The notes: a model not told the origin generated them from the letters alone. A stretch of 64,000 bases of DNA from Marilutibacter penaei (GCF_014145395.1 NZ_JACHTE010000002.1:248001-312000); one strand, 5' to 3'. Numbered from the stretch's first letter, positions 32,621 to 45,055 are shown. Numbers and translations are program-made.

Positions 32621-32936
32621 TGCACTCCCCTGTCGATGGCCGCGCCGATCTTACGGAGTGCCGATGCGCGGCGGAACCCTGGCCCGGTGGGAAACTGGCT
32701 TTCCCCCTATCGTCCCCTGCCACCGGGCCCACCCCCCAAGCTGACCCCTCGTCACGCCCTGGATGCGCGCGCAAGTGATTGTTTTTGCGTCGGAATCACG
32801 GTGCTGCAACGGGCTGTTTCGTGCTATGATTTCACGTCTTGTTCATGGCGCTCCGCGCGCCGTCCGCGCGGGCCCCGAACGGGGTCTTGGCAGGCGGTCC
32901 GGGGACGCCTGATCCACCGCCCAGAACGGAAACCCG
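32621..32936. other. Divergent spacer upstream of gyrA
   Basis: 316 bp without a gene. It holds the gyrA promoter (extended -10 at 32822-32830), a locally A+T-richer stretch at 32771-32840 and a 106-nt gyrA leader. No ribosome-binding site stronger than GGAAA is seen before the gyrA ATG. Confidence 0.5.
32822..32830 (+). promoter_or_regulatory. Extended -10 promoter of gyrA
   Basis: TGCTATGAT: an extended -10 (TGn followed by TATGAT, 5 of 6 to consensus) about 107 nt before the gyrA start. The -35 position is weak, as expected for extended -10 promoters. Confidence 0.5.
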
Positions 32937-35573
<2,637 letters not shown>

Positions 35574-35590
35574 TTCCGCCCGCCAGACTG

Positions 35591-35633
35591 CCCCTGTCAG
35601 CGCCGCCTCCGGGCGGCGCTGACGCATCAGGGG
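35591..35633 (+). terminator. Intrinsic terminator after gyrA
   Basis: Perfect 12-bp stem GTCAGCGCCGCC (35596-35607) / GGCGGCGCTGAC (35612-35623) with a 4-nt loop, extended by CCCCTG/CAGGGG outer pairs. No T-tract follows. It starts about 18 nt past the gyrA stop. Confidence 0.65.
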
Positions 35634-35657
35634 CGGGGCCGCCGTGGTCGCCGTCGC

Positions 35658-35663
35658 TATACT
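35658..35663 (+). promoter_or_regulatory. Putative -10 element of the alpha-2-macroglobulin/pbpC operon
   Basis: TATACT in the context CGCTATACT, 35 nt before the ATG at 35699, followed by a very purine-rich ribosome-binding region (GGGGAGGGGAG). The -35 is not recognisable. Confidence 0.35.
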
Positions 35664-35698
35664 CAAGCCTTCCAGGGAGAACGGGGAGGGGAGCGGGT

Positions 35699-38600
35699 AT
35701 GGCGGATTCGGGCCAAGCGGGGACGCATGGGACAGGCCGGATGGACCACGGGCGCCGGGGTATCGGCGGGTGGCTCCGGTGTGTCGGCCTGGTGGCCGTG
35801 CTGGCGCTGTCAACCGCGTGCCAGCGGGATACGGACGGCCAACTGCCCGAAACCTCAGGCGCGAAGCCGGCGATACCGGCGGAACGCTCCGGAGAGTTCG
35901 TGCTCGACGCCGCCTATCCGGATGAACACGAGGGCGAACTGGGCATCGCGCTGGCGTTCACCCGGCCGCTCGTCGGCACCCAGGACTTCGACGCACTGCT
36001 GTCGATCACCGACGCCAACGGCGCCGTGGCCGAAGGTGCGTGGGTGCTGGACGACGAAGCACGCATCCTGCGTTTCCCGCATGTCCAGGCCGATGCCGAG
36101 TACCGGGTCGCGATCCGTCCGGGACTGACGGCGGCGGACGGGACGCTGCTGGACGAGGCCGTCGAACGCACCGTCCATACCGGTCCGCTCGAACCGGCGG
36201 TGGGCTTTGCCTCGCAGGGCAGCGTGCTGCCCGCGCGGGAGAGTCGTGGCCTGCCGGTGGTCTCGGTCAACGTGCCGGAAGTGGACGTCGAATTCCTGCG
36301 CGTCAAGGATGCCTCCCTGCCGCTGTTCTTCAGCGATTACCAGCGCGGCGGACGGCGCAGCGGCTGGGAACTGGATTCCGAATACAGCGACCGGACCCCC
36401 CTGGCGAAGCTCGCGGATCCGGTCTACCTCAATCGTTTCTCGCTCGAGGGCAAGCCCAATACGCGCACCCTGAGTTACCTGCCGGTGCAGGACATCGCCG
36501 AACTCCAGGCGCCGGGCCTGTACTTCGCGGTCATGCGTCGCGTGGGCCGTTTCAGCGATGACATGGATACCGCCTTCTTCACGGTCAGCGATCTGGGCCT
36601 GCACGTCCGCGCCTACGGCGAGTCGATGTTCGTGCACGTGGCTTCGCTTGCGAACGGCGCGCCGGTCGGCGGCACAGCCTTGCGCATCCTGGACGCTCGC
36701 GGCCGGGCGGTGCTGGAGGCCGAGACGGATCGCCACGGCAACGCGATGCTCGACTACACGCTGGACGCCGGCCACGTGGTGGTGGCGACACGCGGCGGCG
36801 ACATCTCCATGCTCCCGTTGCGCCAGCCCGCGCTGGACCTGTCGGAATTCGCGGTGGCTGGTCGCCAGCAGGCCTGGTTCGACGTATTCGCCTGGTCCGG
36901 GCGTGACCTGTACCGGCCCGGCGAAACGGTCCGGGTCTCCGCGCTGCTGCGCGACCAGGATGGCCGTCCGCTTCCCGACGGGGCACGCCAGCCGCTGTTC
37001 GTGCGCTTCGTGCGCCCGGACGGCAAGACCCTGGTGGAGTCGCGGGTTACGCCGGATGCACAGGGCTACGTCCGGCACGAGCAGGTGGTGCCGGTGGATG
37101 CGCCCACCGGTCGATGGAAGGTCGAGTTCCGTACCGACCCCGAGAGCCGTGACGCCGTGCAGGGGATGGCCCTGCGCATCGAGGAGTTCCTGCCGGAGCG
37201 CATGAAACTGGAGCTGGACAGCGACGTGGACCGTCTCGGTCCAGGCGAGGCGCTGCCCTTGCAGGTCGAAGGGGCCTACCTGTACGGCGCCCCGGCGGCC
37301 GGCAACCGGTTCGTCGCCCGGCTGGCCGTGGCGGTGGAGACGCACCCCGTCGAATCGATGCCGGGTTACTTCTTCGGTGATCCGACGATTGCCCTGCCGG
37401 GCGAGTCGCGCGACGTGGTCGACGAGGTCCTGGACGACGCGGGCCGCTTCGCGATCGATATCCCGCTGCCGGAGGAAGTCCGCAAGGCGGCTACGCCGGT
37501 GGCCGCGCGGGTGGCGGGCAGCCTGTTCGAGACCGGCGGACGCAGCGTCAACCGCACGCTGGAGCGCGTGGTCTGGCCGGCCGACGCGCTGGTGGGCATC
37601 CGGCCCCTGTTCGATGCCGACGAAGGCACCGACGCCAATGCCGTGGCCGGCTTTGAACTGCGCCGCGTCGATGCCGACGGGCAGGCCCGGCCCGCCGGTG
37701 GCGTGCGGGTGACGCTCGTGCGCGAGCACCGCGACTACCACTGGGTACGCGGTGACGACGGAAGCTGGGATCACGATTTCGCGCGCCGCTACGAGGACGT
37801 CGAATCCCGCGAGGTCAACCTGGGCGACGGCGCGGTCCGGGTCGATTTCCCGGTGGAGTGGGGCGACTACCGCATCGACGTGACCGACCCCGCGACCGGA
37901 CTGGTCACGCGTTATCCCTTCACCGCGGGCTGGAGCTGGAACGACGACAACCGGGGACTGGATGCGCGCCCGGACAAGGTCAAGCTGTCGTTGGACAGGA
38001 CGGCGTACCGCGCCGGTGACACGTTGCGCGCGACCCTGACCCCGCCGCATCCCGGCAAGGGCCTGGTGATGGTGGAAAGCGATCGCATGCTGTACGTGCA
38101 GGGCCTGGACGTGAAGCCCGGCACGACGATCGACATCCCGGTCACCGAGGACTGGGAGCGACACGATGTCTACGTGACCGCGCTGGTGTTCCGGGGCGGC
38201 AGCGCCACGCAGCAGGTCACGCCGGCGCGTGCGGTGGGGGTTGCGCACGTGCCCATGGACCGGCGCGACCGGCGCGTGGCGGTGGGCCTGTCGATGCCCG
38301 CGCGCGTCGAGCCGGAGCGGGACCTCGTGGTCACCGTCAGCGCACCGCAGGTCGCCGGACGTACCGCGCATGTCGCGGTGTCGGCGGTCGACGTCGGCAT
38401 CCTCAACATCACCCGCTTCCCCGTGCCCGATGCGGCGGCGCATTTCTTCGCACAGCGGCGGCTCGACGTCGATGCGTATGACATCTACGGCCGCGTGATC
38501 GAGAGCTTCGAGGGGCAGATGGCACGCCTCCGGTTCGGCGGGGACCTGGCGCTGCAGCCGCTGGCGCAGGCCCGGCGTCCCACGGCACGCGTGCAGACCG

Positions 38601-40675
38601 TGGACCTGTTCTCGGGCCCCGTGGAACTGGATGCACGCGGCAACGCCCGCGTTCGCCTGGCCGTGCCCGATTTCAACGGCAGCCTCAGGGTATCCGCGCT
38701 GGTCTACGCCGGTGGCGTGTACGGACAACGCGACGGTGAGGTGGTAGTGCGGGCGCCGATCCTGGCCGAAGCGAGCATGCCGCGCGTGCTCGCGCCGGGT
38801 GACCGCAGCCAGGTGACGCTCGACGTGCAGAACTTCACCGGCAAGGCGGGGCGCTTCAAGGTGCGGGTCGACGGGGTGGGTCCGTTGACGACGCGCGATG
38901 GCACGCGTGAAGTGACGCTCGCGCCCGAGGCCAGGACCACGATCGACGTGCCCCTCCAGGCCGGGGAAGGCCATGAGGTGGGGCAGGTGCGGGTGCGGAT
39001 CGAAGGCAATGGCCGATCGGTGGATCGCCGCTACGACCTGCCCGTACGCGCGGCATGGCCTGCGGTGCTGCGTGCCCGTACGGTAGTGCTGGACGAGCTG
39101 GCCACGCTGCGTTTCGACCCGGTGATGGCCGAAGGCCTGATGGCGGGATCCATCAATGCCCGGATGTCGGTCAGCGCGATCCCTCCGATCCCCTTCGCCG
39201 CAGCGCTGCAGGGGGCATTGCGCTATCCGTATGGCTGCGCCGAACAGACCACCAGCAAGGGCTATGCGGCGCTCGAGCTGGATGACGACACCGCCCGCCT
39301 TCTCGGCGTGGCGGGGCTGGGCGCCGATGCACGGCGGGCACGCATGGAGGGGGCGCTGGGCCGGCTGGCGTCGATGCAGGCGAGCTCGGGGCATTTCTCC
39401 ATGTGGGGGGGCGGGGGCGACGTCAATGCGATGGTGACGCCCTACATCGTCGAGTTCATGCTGGATGCCCGCGACGCCGGCTTCGGCGTGCCCGACAGCG
39501 TCCTGCAGAAAGCACTCAAGGTGCTGAGCGAAGACCTGCTGTCGGGAAGCCAGGGCTTCCACGGATACGACAACCGGCAGCACCTGCGCTTCGCCTACCA
39601 GGCGCACGCCGGCTACGCGTTGGCGCGGGTCAACCGGGCACCGCTGGGTACCCTGCGTGCGCTGTTCGACGATCGACGCGCCGACAGTCTCACCGGCCTC
39701 CCGCTGGTGCATCTCGGCATCGCCCTGTCGCTGCAAGGCGACAAGGCGCGCGGCGAGCGCGCGGTCGCGGCCGGCTTCGCCGTCGACAGCGCGCGGCGGC
39801 CGCGCTACCTGGGCGACTATGGCAGCCGCGTGCGCGACGATGCGCTGATGATTGCGCTCACCCATGCGCATGGCATGGCCCGCCCGGCCTACGACGCACG
39901 CTCGACGGACCTGGGGCGCGAGCTGGACGCCCGTCGCAGGACGGGCTACCTGTGGCTCAGTACCCAGGAGCAGGTCGCGCTGGCGCGCATGGGCAAGGCG
40001 CTGCTGGTGGACCAGACGCGCGAAGTGGACGGGCGCTGGACGGTGGGCGGGAGCGTTTCCCAGGCCGCACCGGCCCGGTACCTGGGTCGCGCCTTCGACG
40101 ACGATGCGCTGCGTTCGGGCATCAGCTTCGATCCGGTGGGAGCGGCGCCGATGTTCGCGAGCCTCGAAGTTGCAGGCGTGCCGCGCACCCCGCCGGAGGC
40201 CGATGCCCGCGTGCTCGACATCCGGCGTGCGTGGTACAGGACCGATGGCAGTCCGTGGCAGGGCGGTGCGCTCGAGGAGGGCGACGTCCTGATTGCCGCC
40301 CTGACCATCAGCAGCGATGTCGCGATGCCGGATGCCCTGGTGACCGACCTGTTGCCGGCGGGCCTGGAGATCGAGAACTTCAACCTCGGAGACGACGCGC
40401 AATGGGGGAAGGTCGCCATCGACGGCGTCGAACTCGACGACCGTGAGAGTGCCGCCGACATCCGGCACGAGGAATTCCGCGAAGACCGGTACGTGGCGGC
40501 GCTGAAGCTGCAGCGCCGGACCCGGGCGCGGCTGTTCTACCTGGTGCGCGCGGTGTCGCCGGGGGTATACCGGGTGCCGCCGCCGGCCGTGGAGGACATG
40601 TACCGCCCCGAGCTGCGCGGCGTCGGCCCCTCGGTGCCGGCGGAGGTTCGCGTGGTGCCGCCGGACGGCGGCTAG
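35699..40675 (+). CDS. Alpha-2-macroglobulin family lipoprotein with thioester (YfhM-like)
   Basis: 1658 aa periplasmic lipoprotein. The N-terminus has a signal and lipobox (LALSTAC, Cys about 41 from this start). Macroglobulin MG domains fill most of the first 1100 residues, including the MG2-like DLYRPGETVRVSALLRD. The thioester is intact: YPYGCAEQTTSKGYAAL with Cys at about 1180 and the Gln three residues on. The bacterial family traps proteases that breach the outer membrane and works with PbpC, encoded 3 nt downstream. A GGGGAGGGGAG sequence supports ATG 35699, although MDHGRRG (14 residues later) would give a more usual signal peptide. Confidence 0.93.
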   Translation: MADSGQAGTHGTGRMDHGRRGIGGWLRCVGLVAVLALSTACQRDTDGQLPETSGAKPAIPAERSGEFVLDAAYPDEHEGELGIALAFTRPLVGTQDFDALLSITDANGAVAEGAWVLDDEARILRFPHVQADAEYRVAIRPGLTAADGTLLDEAVERTVHTGPLEPAVGFASQGSVLPARESRGLPVVSVNVPEVDVEFLRVKDASLPLFFSDYQRGGRRSGWELDSEYSDRTPLAKLADPVYLNRFSLEGKPNTRTLSYLPVQDIAELQAPGLYFAVMRRVGRFSDDMDTAFFTVSDLGLHVRAYGESMFVHVASLANGAPVGGTALRILDARGRAVLEAETDRHGNAMLDYTLDAGHVVVATRGGDISMLPLRQPALDLSEFAVAGRQQAWFDVFAWSGRDLYRPGETVRVSALLRDQDGRPLPDGARQPLFVRFVRPDGKTLVESRVTPDAQGYVRHEQVVPVDAPTGRWKVEFRTDPESRDAVQGMALRIEEFLPERMKLELDSDVDRLGPGEALPLQVEGAYLYGAPAAGNRFVARLAVAVETHPVESMPGYFFGDPTIALPGESRDVVDEVLDDAGRFAIDIPLPEEVRKAATPVAARVAGSLFETGGRSVNRTLERVVWPADALVGIRPLFDADEGTDANAVAGFELRRVDADGQARPAGGVRVTLVREHRDYHWVRGDDGSWDHDFARRYEDVESREVNLGDGAVRVDFPVEWGDYRIDVTDPATGLVTRYPFTAGWSWNDDNRGLDARPDKVKLSLDRTAYRAGDTLRATLTPPHPGKGLVMVESDRMLYVQGLDVKPGTTIDIPVTEDWERHDVYVTALVFRGGSATQQVTPARAVGVAHVPMDRRDRRVAVGLSMPARVEPERDLVVTVSAPQVAGRTAHVAVSAVDVGILNITRFPVPDAAAHFFAQRRLDVDAYDIYGRVIESFEGQMARLRFGGDLALQPLAQARRPTARVQTVDLFSGPVELDARGNARVRLAVPDFNGSLRVSALVYAGGVYGQRDGEVVVRAPILAEASMPRVLAPGDRSQVTLDVQNFTGKAGRFKVRVDGVGPLTTRDGTREVTLAPEARTTIDVPLQAGEGHEVGQVRVRIEGNGRSVDRRYDLPVRAAWPAVLRARTVVLDELATLRFDPVMAEGLMAGSINARMSVSAIPPIPFAAALQGALRYPYGCAEQTTSKGYAALELDDDTARLLGVAGLGADARRARMEGALGRLASMQASSGHFSMWGGGGDVNAMVTPYIVEFMLDARDAGFGVPDSVLQKALKVLSEDLLSGSQGFHGYDNRQHLRFAYQAHAGYALARVNRAPLGTLRALFDDRRADSLTGLPLVHLGIALSLQGDKARGERAVAAGFAVDSARRPRYLGDYGSRVRDDALMIALTHAHGMARPAYDARSTDLGRELDARRRTGYLWLSTQEQVALARMGKALLVDQTREVDGRWTVGGSVSQAAPARYLGRAFDDDALRSGISFDPVGAAPMFASLEVAGVPRTPPEADARVLDIRRAWYRTDGSPWQGGALEEGDVLIAALTISSDVAMPDALVTDLLPAGLEIENFNLGDDAQWGKVAIDGVELDDRESAADIRHEEFREDRYVAALKLQRRTRARLFYLVRAVSPGVYRVPPPAVEDMYRPELRGVGPSVPAEVRVVPPDGG

Positions 40676-40678
40676 CGC

Positions 40679-43066
40679 ATGGCCCCTATGCGCCCGCGCA
40701 GCGGGGCAGCCAGCGGCGGCCGTGCGCGCCGCGGCGGGCTCTGGTGTGCGCTGGTCGTCATGTTGCTGGTCGATGCCGGCATGCTGGCCGATCTCGCTTT
40801 CCCGCTGCCCTTGCCGGACCCGCGCGAGGGTGGAACGGTGGTGGTGGCATCGAACGGCGCGCCGTTGCGCATGTTCGCCGACCGCGAGGGCATCTGGCGG
40901 CACCCGGTCGATCCCGGGCAGGTCTCGGGGCTCTACCTGCAAGCCCTGCTGGCCTATGAAGACCGCCACTTCCGCCACCATCCGGGCATCAACCCCGTGG
41001 CGCTGGCCCGTGCGGGCTGGCAATGGCTGCGCGAGGGCCGGGTCGTGTCCGGCGGTTCCACGCTGACGATGCAGGTGGCGCGGATCCTCGATCCGCCGAA
41101 GGGGAGCAGCCGCACGGCGAGCGCCAAGCTGCGGCAGATGGCCCGGGCGCTCCAGATCGAAGCCCACCTTTCCAAGGATGAGATCCTCTCGCTCTACCTC
41201 AACCGCGCGCCGTTCGGTGGCACGATCGAGGGCGTCGAGGCGGCCAGCTGGGCCTACCTGGGCAAACCTGCGTCGCGGCTGTCGCGGGCCGAAGCAGCGC
41301 TGCTGGTGGTGCTGCCGCAGGCGCCGAGCCGCTGGCGTCCGGACCGGGAACCGGCGCGCGCGCGACAGGCGCGCGACAAGGTGCTCGCGCGGATGGCGGA
41401 CCTGGGGGTATGGACGCGCGCCGAGGTCGAGGACGCGCGCATCGAACCGGTCGTCGCCCGGGATCTGCATGCGCCCCGCCATGCGGCGCTGCTCGCACGC
41501 CGGCTCAAGGCGGCCGATCCGGACCGAAGACGGATCGAATCGACCCTGGACTTCGATCTGCAGCGCACGCTCGAGTCACGCGTCGCCAGCTACTTTTCGG
41601 CGCTGCCCGCACGCACCTCGGCGGCCCTGCTGGTGATCGACAACGCGAGCATGGAAGCCCGCGCGTACGTCGGCTCGGTTGCGTTCGCGGACCGCCAGCG
41701 GCTCGGACACGTGGACATGGTGCGTGCGTGGCGCTCGCCTGGCTCGACCCTCAAGCCCTTCCTGTACGGCCTGGCGATCGACGATGGCCTGATCCATTCG
41801 GGCAGCCTGCTCGTGGACGCACCGCAGAGCTTCGGCGACTACCGGCCGGGCAATTTCGACGCGGCCTTCAGGGGCCCGGTGACGACGGCGACCGCCTTGC
41901 AGCTCTCCCTCAACGTGCCGGCCGTGGATGTACTGGATCGCGTGGGACCGGCGCGCTTTGCCGCGCGTCTTGCGCATGCCGGCATCGACCTGCGGTGGCC
42001 CCGCGGGTCGAGACCCAACCTGTCGATGATCCTCGGGGGCACGGGTGCCCGGCTGGAGGATCTCGTCGGCGCCTACGCGGCGCTCAACCGGGAGGGGCGG
42101 GCGGGCCGCGTGCGATATCGGCCCGACGACACGCTGGACGACCGCCGCCTGCTTTCCCCGGAAGCCGCGTGGATCGTGCGTCGGATGCTCGAGGACCACC
42201 CGCGACCGGGGTCGGCGGACAGTTTCGACGAGAGTGGTCGCGCGCGTGTCGCATGGAAGACTGGAACCAGCTATGGCTTCCGTGATGCCTGGGCACTGGG
42301 CGGCACGCGCAGTCATACCGTGGGCGTCTGGGTCGGCCGGCCGGATGGCACGTCCTTGCCCGGCCAGTACGGTGCGATCACGGCCTTGCCCTTGTTGTTC
42401 GAGATCATCGACGCCCTCCCGATGCATGCGTCGGACGCGCGCCCGGCACCGCCACCCGCTGGCGTGGCGCGGCACAAAGTGTGCTGGCCCCTCGGGCAGT
42501 TGTACGAGGCCACCGTACCCGGCGCGTGCCGACGGCGCATCGATGCGTGGACGCTTGCCGACGTCGTGCCCCCGACGCTGCCCGAGCGCGACGCGCGCCT
42601 GTGGTCGGCCGGCCTGGCGCGCTTCGACGTCGATGCCGTGTCCGGCGAGCGCCTTTCGGCGAATTGCGATGCCGACCACCCCAGGCGCGCGGCCGTGGTG
42701 GCGCGCTGGCCGGCCCTGGCCACGCCGTGGCTGAGCGTCGCGGAACGCCGGGCCGCACGCCTGCCCCCGCTTGCGGACGATTGCCTGGACGACGGCCGCG
42801 AGGGGCTTGCCGAACTTCGCATCGACGGGCTGCACCCGCGCGCGATCCTCGCTGCCGCACCCGGTGCCTCAAGCGGGCTGCGCTTGCGGGTCCGGGCACT
42901 GGGCAGCGACGCCCGTATCCGCTGGCTGCTGGACGGGCGCCTGGTGGGTGAATCGGTCGGTTCCGCCCGTTTCGAGCACGACTTCGGCAACCCCGGCCTG
43001 CACACCCTGACGGCGCTGGCGGAAACCGGTGCCTGGGCCAGCGTGGAGTTCCGGGTGCTGAAGTGA
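40679..43066 (+). CDS. pbpC: Penicillin-binding protein 1C
   Basis: 795 aa bifunctional peptidoglycan synthase. An N-terminal membrane anchor lies at about 21-42. The glycosyltransferase (GT51) domain has catalytic E94 in YEDRHFRHHPG and GGSTLTMQ at 125-132. The transpeptidase domain has nucleophile S356 in SPGSTLKPFLYG and KTGT at 527-530. A C-terminal BiPBP_C beta domain (about 705-790) is typical of PbpC. It forms an operon with the alpha-2-macroglobulin gene, and the pair is conserved across Gram-negatives as a cell-wall repair and protease-defence module. Convergent with the peroxiredoxin, 9 nt apart. Confidence 0.95.
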   Translation: MAPMRPRSGAASGGRARRGGLWCALVVMLLVDAGMLADLAFPLPLPDPREGGTVVVASNGAPLRMFADREGIWRHPVDPGQVSGLYLQALLAYEDRHFRHHPGINPVALARAGWQWLREGRVVSGGSTLTMQVARILDPPKGSSRTASAKLRQMARALQIEAHLSKDEILSLYLNRAPFGGTIEGVEAASWAYLGKPASRLSRAEAALLVVLPQAPSRWRPDREPARARQARDKVLARMADLGVWTRAEVEDARIEPVVARDLHAPRHAALLARRLKAADPDRRRIESTLDFDLQRTLESRVASYFSALPARTSAALLVIDNASMEARAYVGSVAFADRQRLGHVDMVRAWRSPGSTLKPFLYGLAIDDGLIHSGSLLVDAPQSFGDYRPGNFDAAFRGPVTTATALQLSLNVPAVDVLDRVGPARFAARLAHAGIDLRWPRGSRPNLSMILGGTGARLEDLVGAYAALNREGRAGRVRYRPDDTLDDRRLLSPEAAWIVRRMLEDHPRPGSADSFDESGRARVAWKTGTSYGFRDAWALGGTRSHTVGVWVGRPDGTSLPGQYGAITALPLLFEIIDALPMHASDARPAPPPAGVARHKVCWPLGQLYEATVPGACRRRIDAWTLADVVPPTLPERDARLWSAGLARFDVDAVSGERLSANCDADHPRRAAVVARWPALATPWLSVAERRAARLPPLADDCLDDGREGLAELRIDGLHPRAILAAAPGASSGLRLRVRALGSDARIRWLLDGRLVGESVGSARFEHDFGNPGLHTLTALAETGAWASVEFRVLK

Positions 43067-43075
43067 GCGCTGCCC

Positions 43076-43555
43076 TCAGGACAGTTGCGACAGCACGTGC
43101 TCGGCACTCGACACCCGGAACTCCCCGGGCGCTTCCACGAACAGCTGCTTGACCACGCCGTCCTCCGCATACAGCGCGAAGCGCTTCGCCCGCACGCCCA
43201 TGCCGTAGCCGCTGGCGTCGAGCTCAAGCCCAAGCGCGCGGGTGAAATCCGCATTGCCGTCGGCCAGCATCTTGAGGCCATCGGGCACCTGTTGGGACTT
43301 GGCCCACGCCTGCATCACGAATGGGTCGTTGACCGAAAGACAGGCCACGTCCACGCCCTGGGCCTTGAATGCGTCGAACTTCTCGATGAAGCCGGGGAGA
43401 TGCTGCTCGCTGCAGGTGGGGGTGAACGCACCGGGCACCGCGAACAGCACCGCCTTGCCGGTCCCGAGCAGCTCGCGGGTGTTCACGGGTTCGGTGGACT
43501 CTCCCACCTGCTGCACGACGACGTCGGGAAGGGTGTCACCGGTCTGGATGCTCAT
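43076..43555 (-). CDS. Peroxiredoxin, Prx5/AhpE-like (glutaredoxin- or GSH-dependent)
   Basis: 159 aa cytosolic thiol peroxidase. The peroxidatic Cys is C48 in VPGAFTPTCSEQHLPGF, the hallmark Prx5 motif. Later features include SVNDPFVMQAWAKSQ and LGLELDASGYGMGVRAKRFA, again Prx5-like. It reduces H2O2 and organic peroxides with electrons from glutaredoxin/glutathione. The ATG at 43555 follows a TACACT -10-like box at 43582-43587. The longer open frame is not conserved. Single gene. Confidence 0.93.
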   Translation of the reverse strand: MSIQTGDTLPDVVVQQVGESTEPVNTRELLGTGKAVLFAVPGAFTPTCSEQHLPGFIEKFDAFKAQGVDVACLSVNDPFVMQAWAKSQQVPDGLKMLADGNADFTRALGLELDASGYGMGVRAKRFALYAEDGVVKQLFVEAPGEFRVSSAEHVLSQLS

Positions 43556-43581
43556 GGCGCGGTCTCCGTTGGGGGTCCGGC

Positions 43582-43587
43582 AGTGTA
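43582..43587 (-). promoter_or_regulatory. Putative -10 element of the Prx5 gene
   Basis: Minus strand TACACT, 26 nt upstream of the ATG at 43555. No OxyR site or clear -35 could be recognised. Confidence 0.35.
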
Positions 43588-43740
43588 GGCAGAATCGTGT
43601 GAGCACGGGGGCACGGCGCTTGAAAGCGTGCGGGAAGGGACTTACCTGTGCGGTGACCTGGTCTTCGCGCCCGACCCGTAGGATGGAGCGGTTGCAGGAC
43701 ACCATGCAGGCGCCAATGGCGCCGCGAACGGGAGCCCCCG

Positions 43741-44637
43741 ATGCAGTTCAAGGACTACTACGACATCCTCGGCGTCGAGCCCAGTGCGGGCGACGCCGAG
43801 ATCAAGACCGCCTACCGTCGCCTGGCGCGCAAGTACCATCCCGACGTCAGCAAGGAGGCCGATGCCGAAGAGCGGTTCAAGGCGATCAACGAGGCCTACG
43901 AAGCGCTGCGCGATCCGGAGAAGCGCAAAGCCTACGACCAGTTGCGTGCACGTGGATACCGCCCCGGCGATGAAGTGCAGCCGCCACCGGGCGGATTCGG
44001 CGGCGGGGGCTTCGGTGGCGTCGACTTCGAGGAGATCTTCGCCGGCGGTGGGGCAGGGGGCGGCTTCAGCGACTTCTTCGAAAGCATGTTCGGTCGCGGT
44101 CGGCGCGGCCCCGGTGGGCCCTCCGGGGGGCGCGGCCCGGCGCCGCCCCGCGACACCCGTGCCCGCCTGGCAGTGCCGCTGGAGTCGGTGTACTCGGGCA
44201 GCAGCGTGCGGATATCGGTCAACGACCGGACCCTCGACGTCAAGGTCCCCAAGGGCATCCGCGAAGGGCAGGTGATCCGCTTGGCGGGGCAGGGCGGGAA
44301 TGGCGACCTGCTGCTTGAAGTGGAGTACGCCGCGCACCCCCGGTTCGAAGTGGACGGGCGCAATGTGATCCACGTGTTGCCGGTCGCGCCCTGGGAGGCC
44401 GCGCTGGGCGCCACCCTCAGCGTCCCCACGCTCGGTGGCCAGGTGGAGCTCAAGGTCCCGCCGGACTCGGAAGCCGGGCGCAAGCTGCGCCTGCGCGGCC
44501 GCGGCCTGCCCGGCACGCCACCGGGCGACCAGATCGTGGAACTCGAAGTGTTGGCGCCCCGGGCGGACAGCGACGTCCGCAAGGAGGCCTACGGCCAGTT
44601 GCGGGACGCGTTCGGCGAGGATTGGCGTCGGGCCTGA
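43741..44637 (+). CDS. cbpA: DnaJ-family co-chaperone, CbpA-like
   Basis: 298 aa class B J-domain protein. The J domain (residues 4-69) has HPD at 33-35 (KYHPDVS). A Gly/Phe-rich linker follows (about 80-135), then two beta-barrel C-terminal client-binding domains (about 140-290) and no zinc finger. This is the CbpA/DjlB layout: a DnaK co-chaperone that in E. coli also binds curved DNA. The adjacent regulator cbpM, common in enterobacteria, is absent. The terminator stem at 44629-44651 overlaps the stop codon. Confidence 0.88.
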   Translation: MQFKDYYDILGVEPSAGDAEIKTAYRRLARKYHPDVSKEADAEERFKAINEAYEALRDPEKRKAYDQLRARGYRPGDEVQPPPGGFGGGGFGGVDFEEIFAGGGAGGGFSDFFESMFGRGRRGPGGPSGGRGPAPPRDTRARLAVPLESVYSGSSVRISVNDRTLDVKVPKGIREGQVIRLAGQGGNGDLLLEVEYAAHPRFEVDGRNVIHVLPVAPWEAALGATLSVPTLGGQVELKVPPDSEAGRKLRLRGRGLPGTPPGDQIVELEVLAPRADSDVRKEAYGQLRDAFGEDWRRA

Positions 44638-44651
44638 CGGTGTCAGGCCCG
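44629..44651. terminator. Bidirectional terminator between cbpA and pilH
   Basis: Perfect 10-bp inverted repeat CGGGCCTGAC / GTCAGGCCCG with a 3-nt loop, starting inside the last codons of cbpA and ending 14 bp before the convergent pilH stop. The symmetric stem could serve both genes. Confidence 0.6.
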
Positions 44652-44664
44652 TGATGGCAACGGC

Positions 44665-45030
44665 TCAGCCGGGCAGGAGCTGGCCGATGACTTCGGCGAG
44701 ATCGTTTTCGCTGAAGGGCTTGGTGATGTAGGCGCGCGCGCCCTGGCGCATGCCCCAGACACGGTCGGTGTCCTGGTCCTTGGTGGTCACCAGGACGACC
44801 GGGATGTGCTTCGTGCTGGCATCGCGGCAGATCGACCGCGTGGCCTGGAAGCCGTTGAGATTCGGCATCACCACGTCCATGAGTACCAGGTCGGGGATTT
44901 CGCGCTTCGCGACGTCGACGCCGGCGGCACCGTCCTCCGCGGTCAGGGCTTCATGCCCGAGTTTCTCGACGATGCGTCGGATGCCCATCAGCTGGGAAGG
45001 TGAATCGTCGACAATGAGGATGCGCGCCAT
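44665..45030 (-). CDS. pilH: Twitching-motility type response regulator (PilH-like)
   Basis: 121 aa stand-alone CheY-like receiver. The acidic pocket is D8/D9, the phosphoacceptor is D52 (LVLMDVVMPNLNGFQATR), followed by T82 and K104. The MARILIVDDSPSQLMGIRRI start and TTKDQDTDRVWGMRQGA are close to PilH/PilG proteins that control type IV pilus motors in pseudomonads and xanthomonads. No other pil or chp gene is nearby, so it may belong to another two-component path. Start ATG 45030; promoter TTGCGA-16-TACAAT directly upstream. Confidence 0.85.
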   Translation of the reverse strand: MARILIVDDSPSQLMGIRRIVEKLGHEALTAEDGAAGVDVAKREIPDLVLMDVVMPNLNGFQATRSICRDASTKHIPVVLVTTKDQDTDRVWGMRQGARAYITKPFSENDLAEVIGQLLPG

Positions 45031-45055
45031 GATGTTCCCCTGGGTACTTGCCACG

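Noticed and set aside
35855-41482. An antisense open frame of 1875 codons opposite the alpha-2-macroglobulin and pbpC genes
   Set aside because: It mirrors two clearly conserved genes, has Arg/His/Gln-biased composition and no domain. Such frames arise because stop codons are rare antisense to G+C-rich genes.
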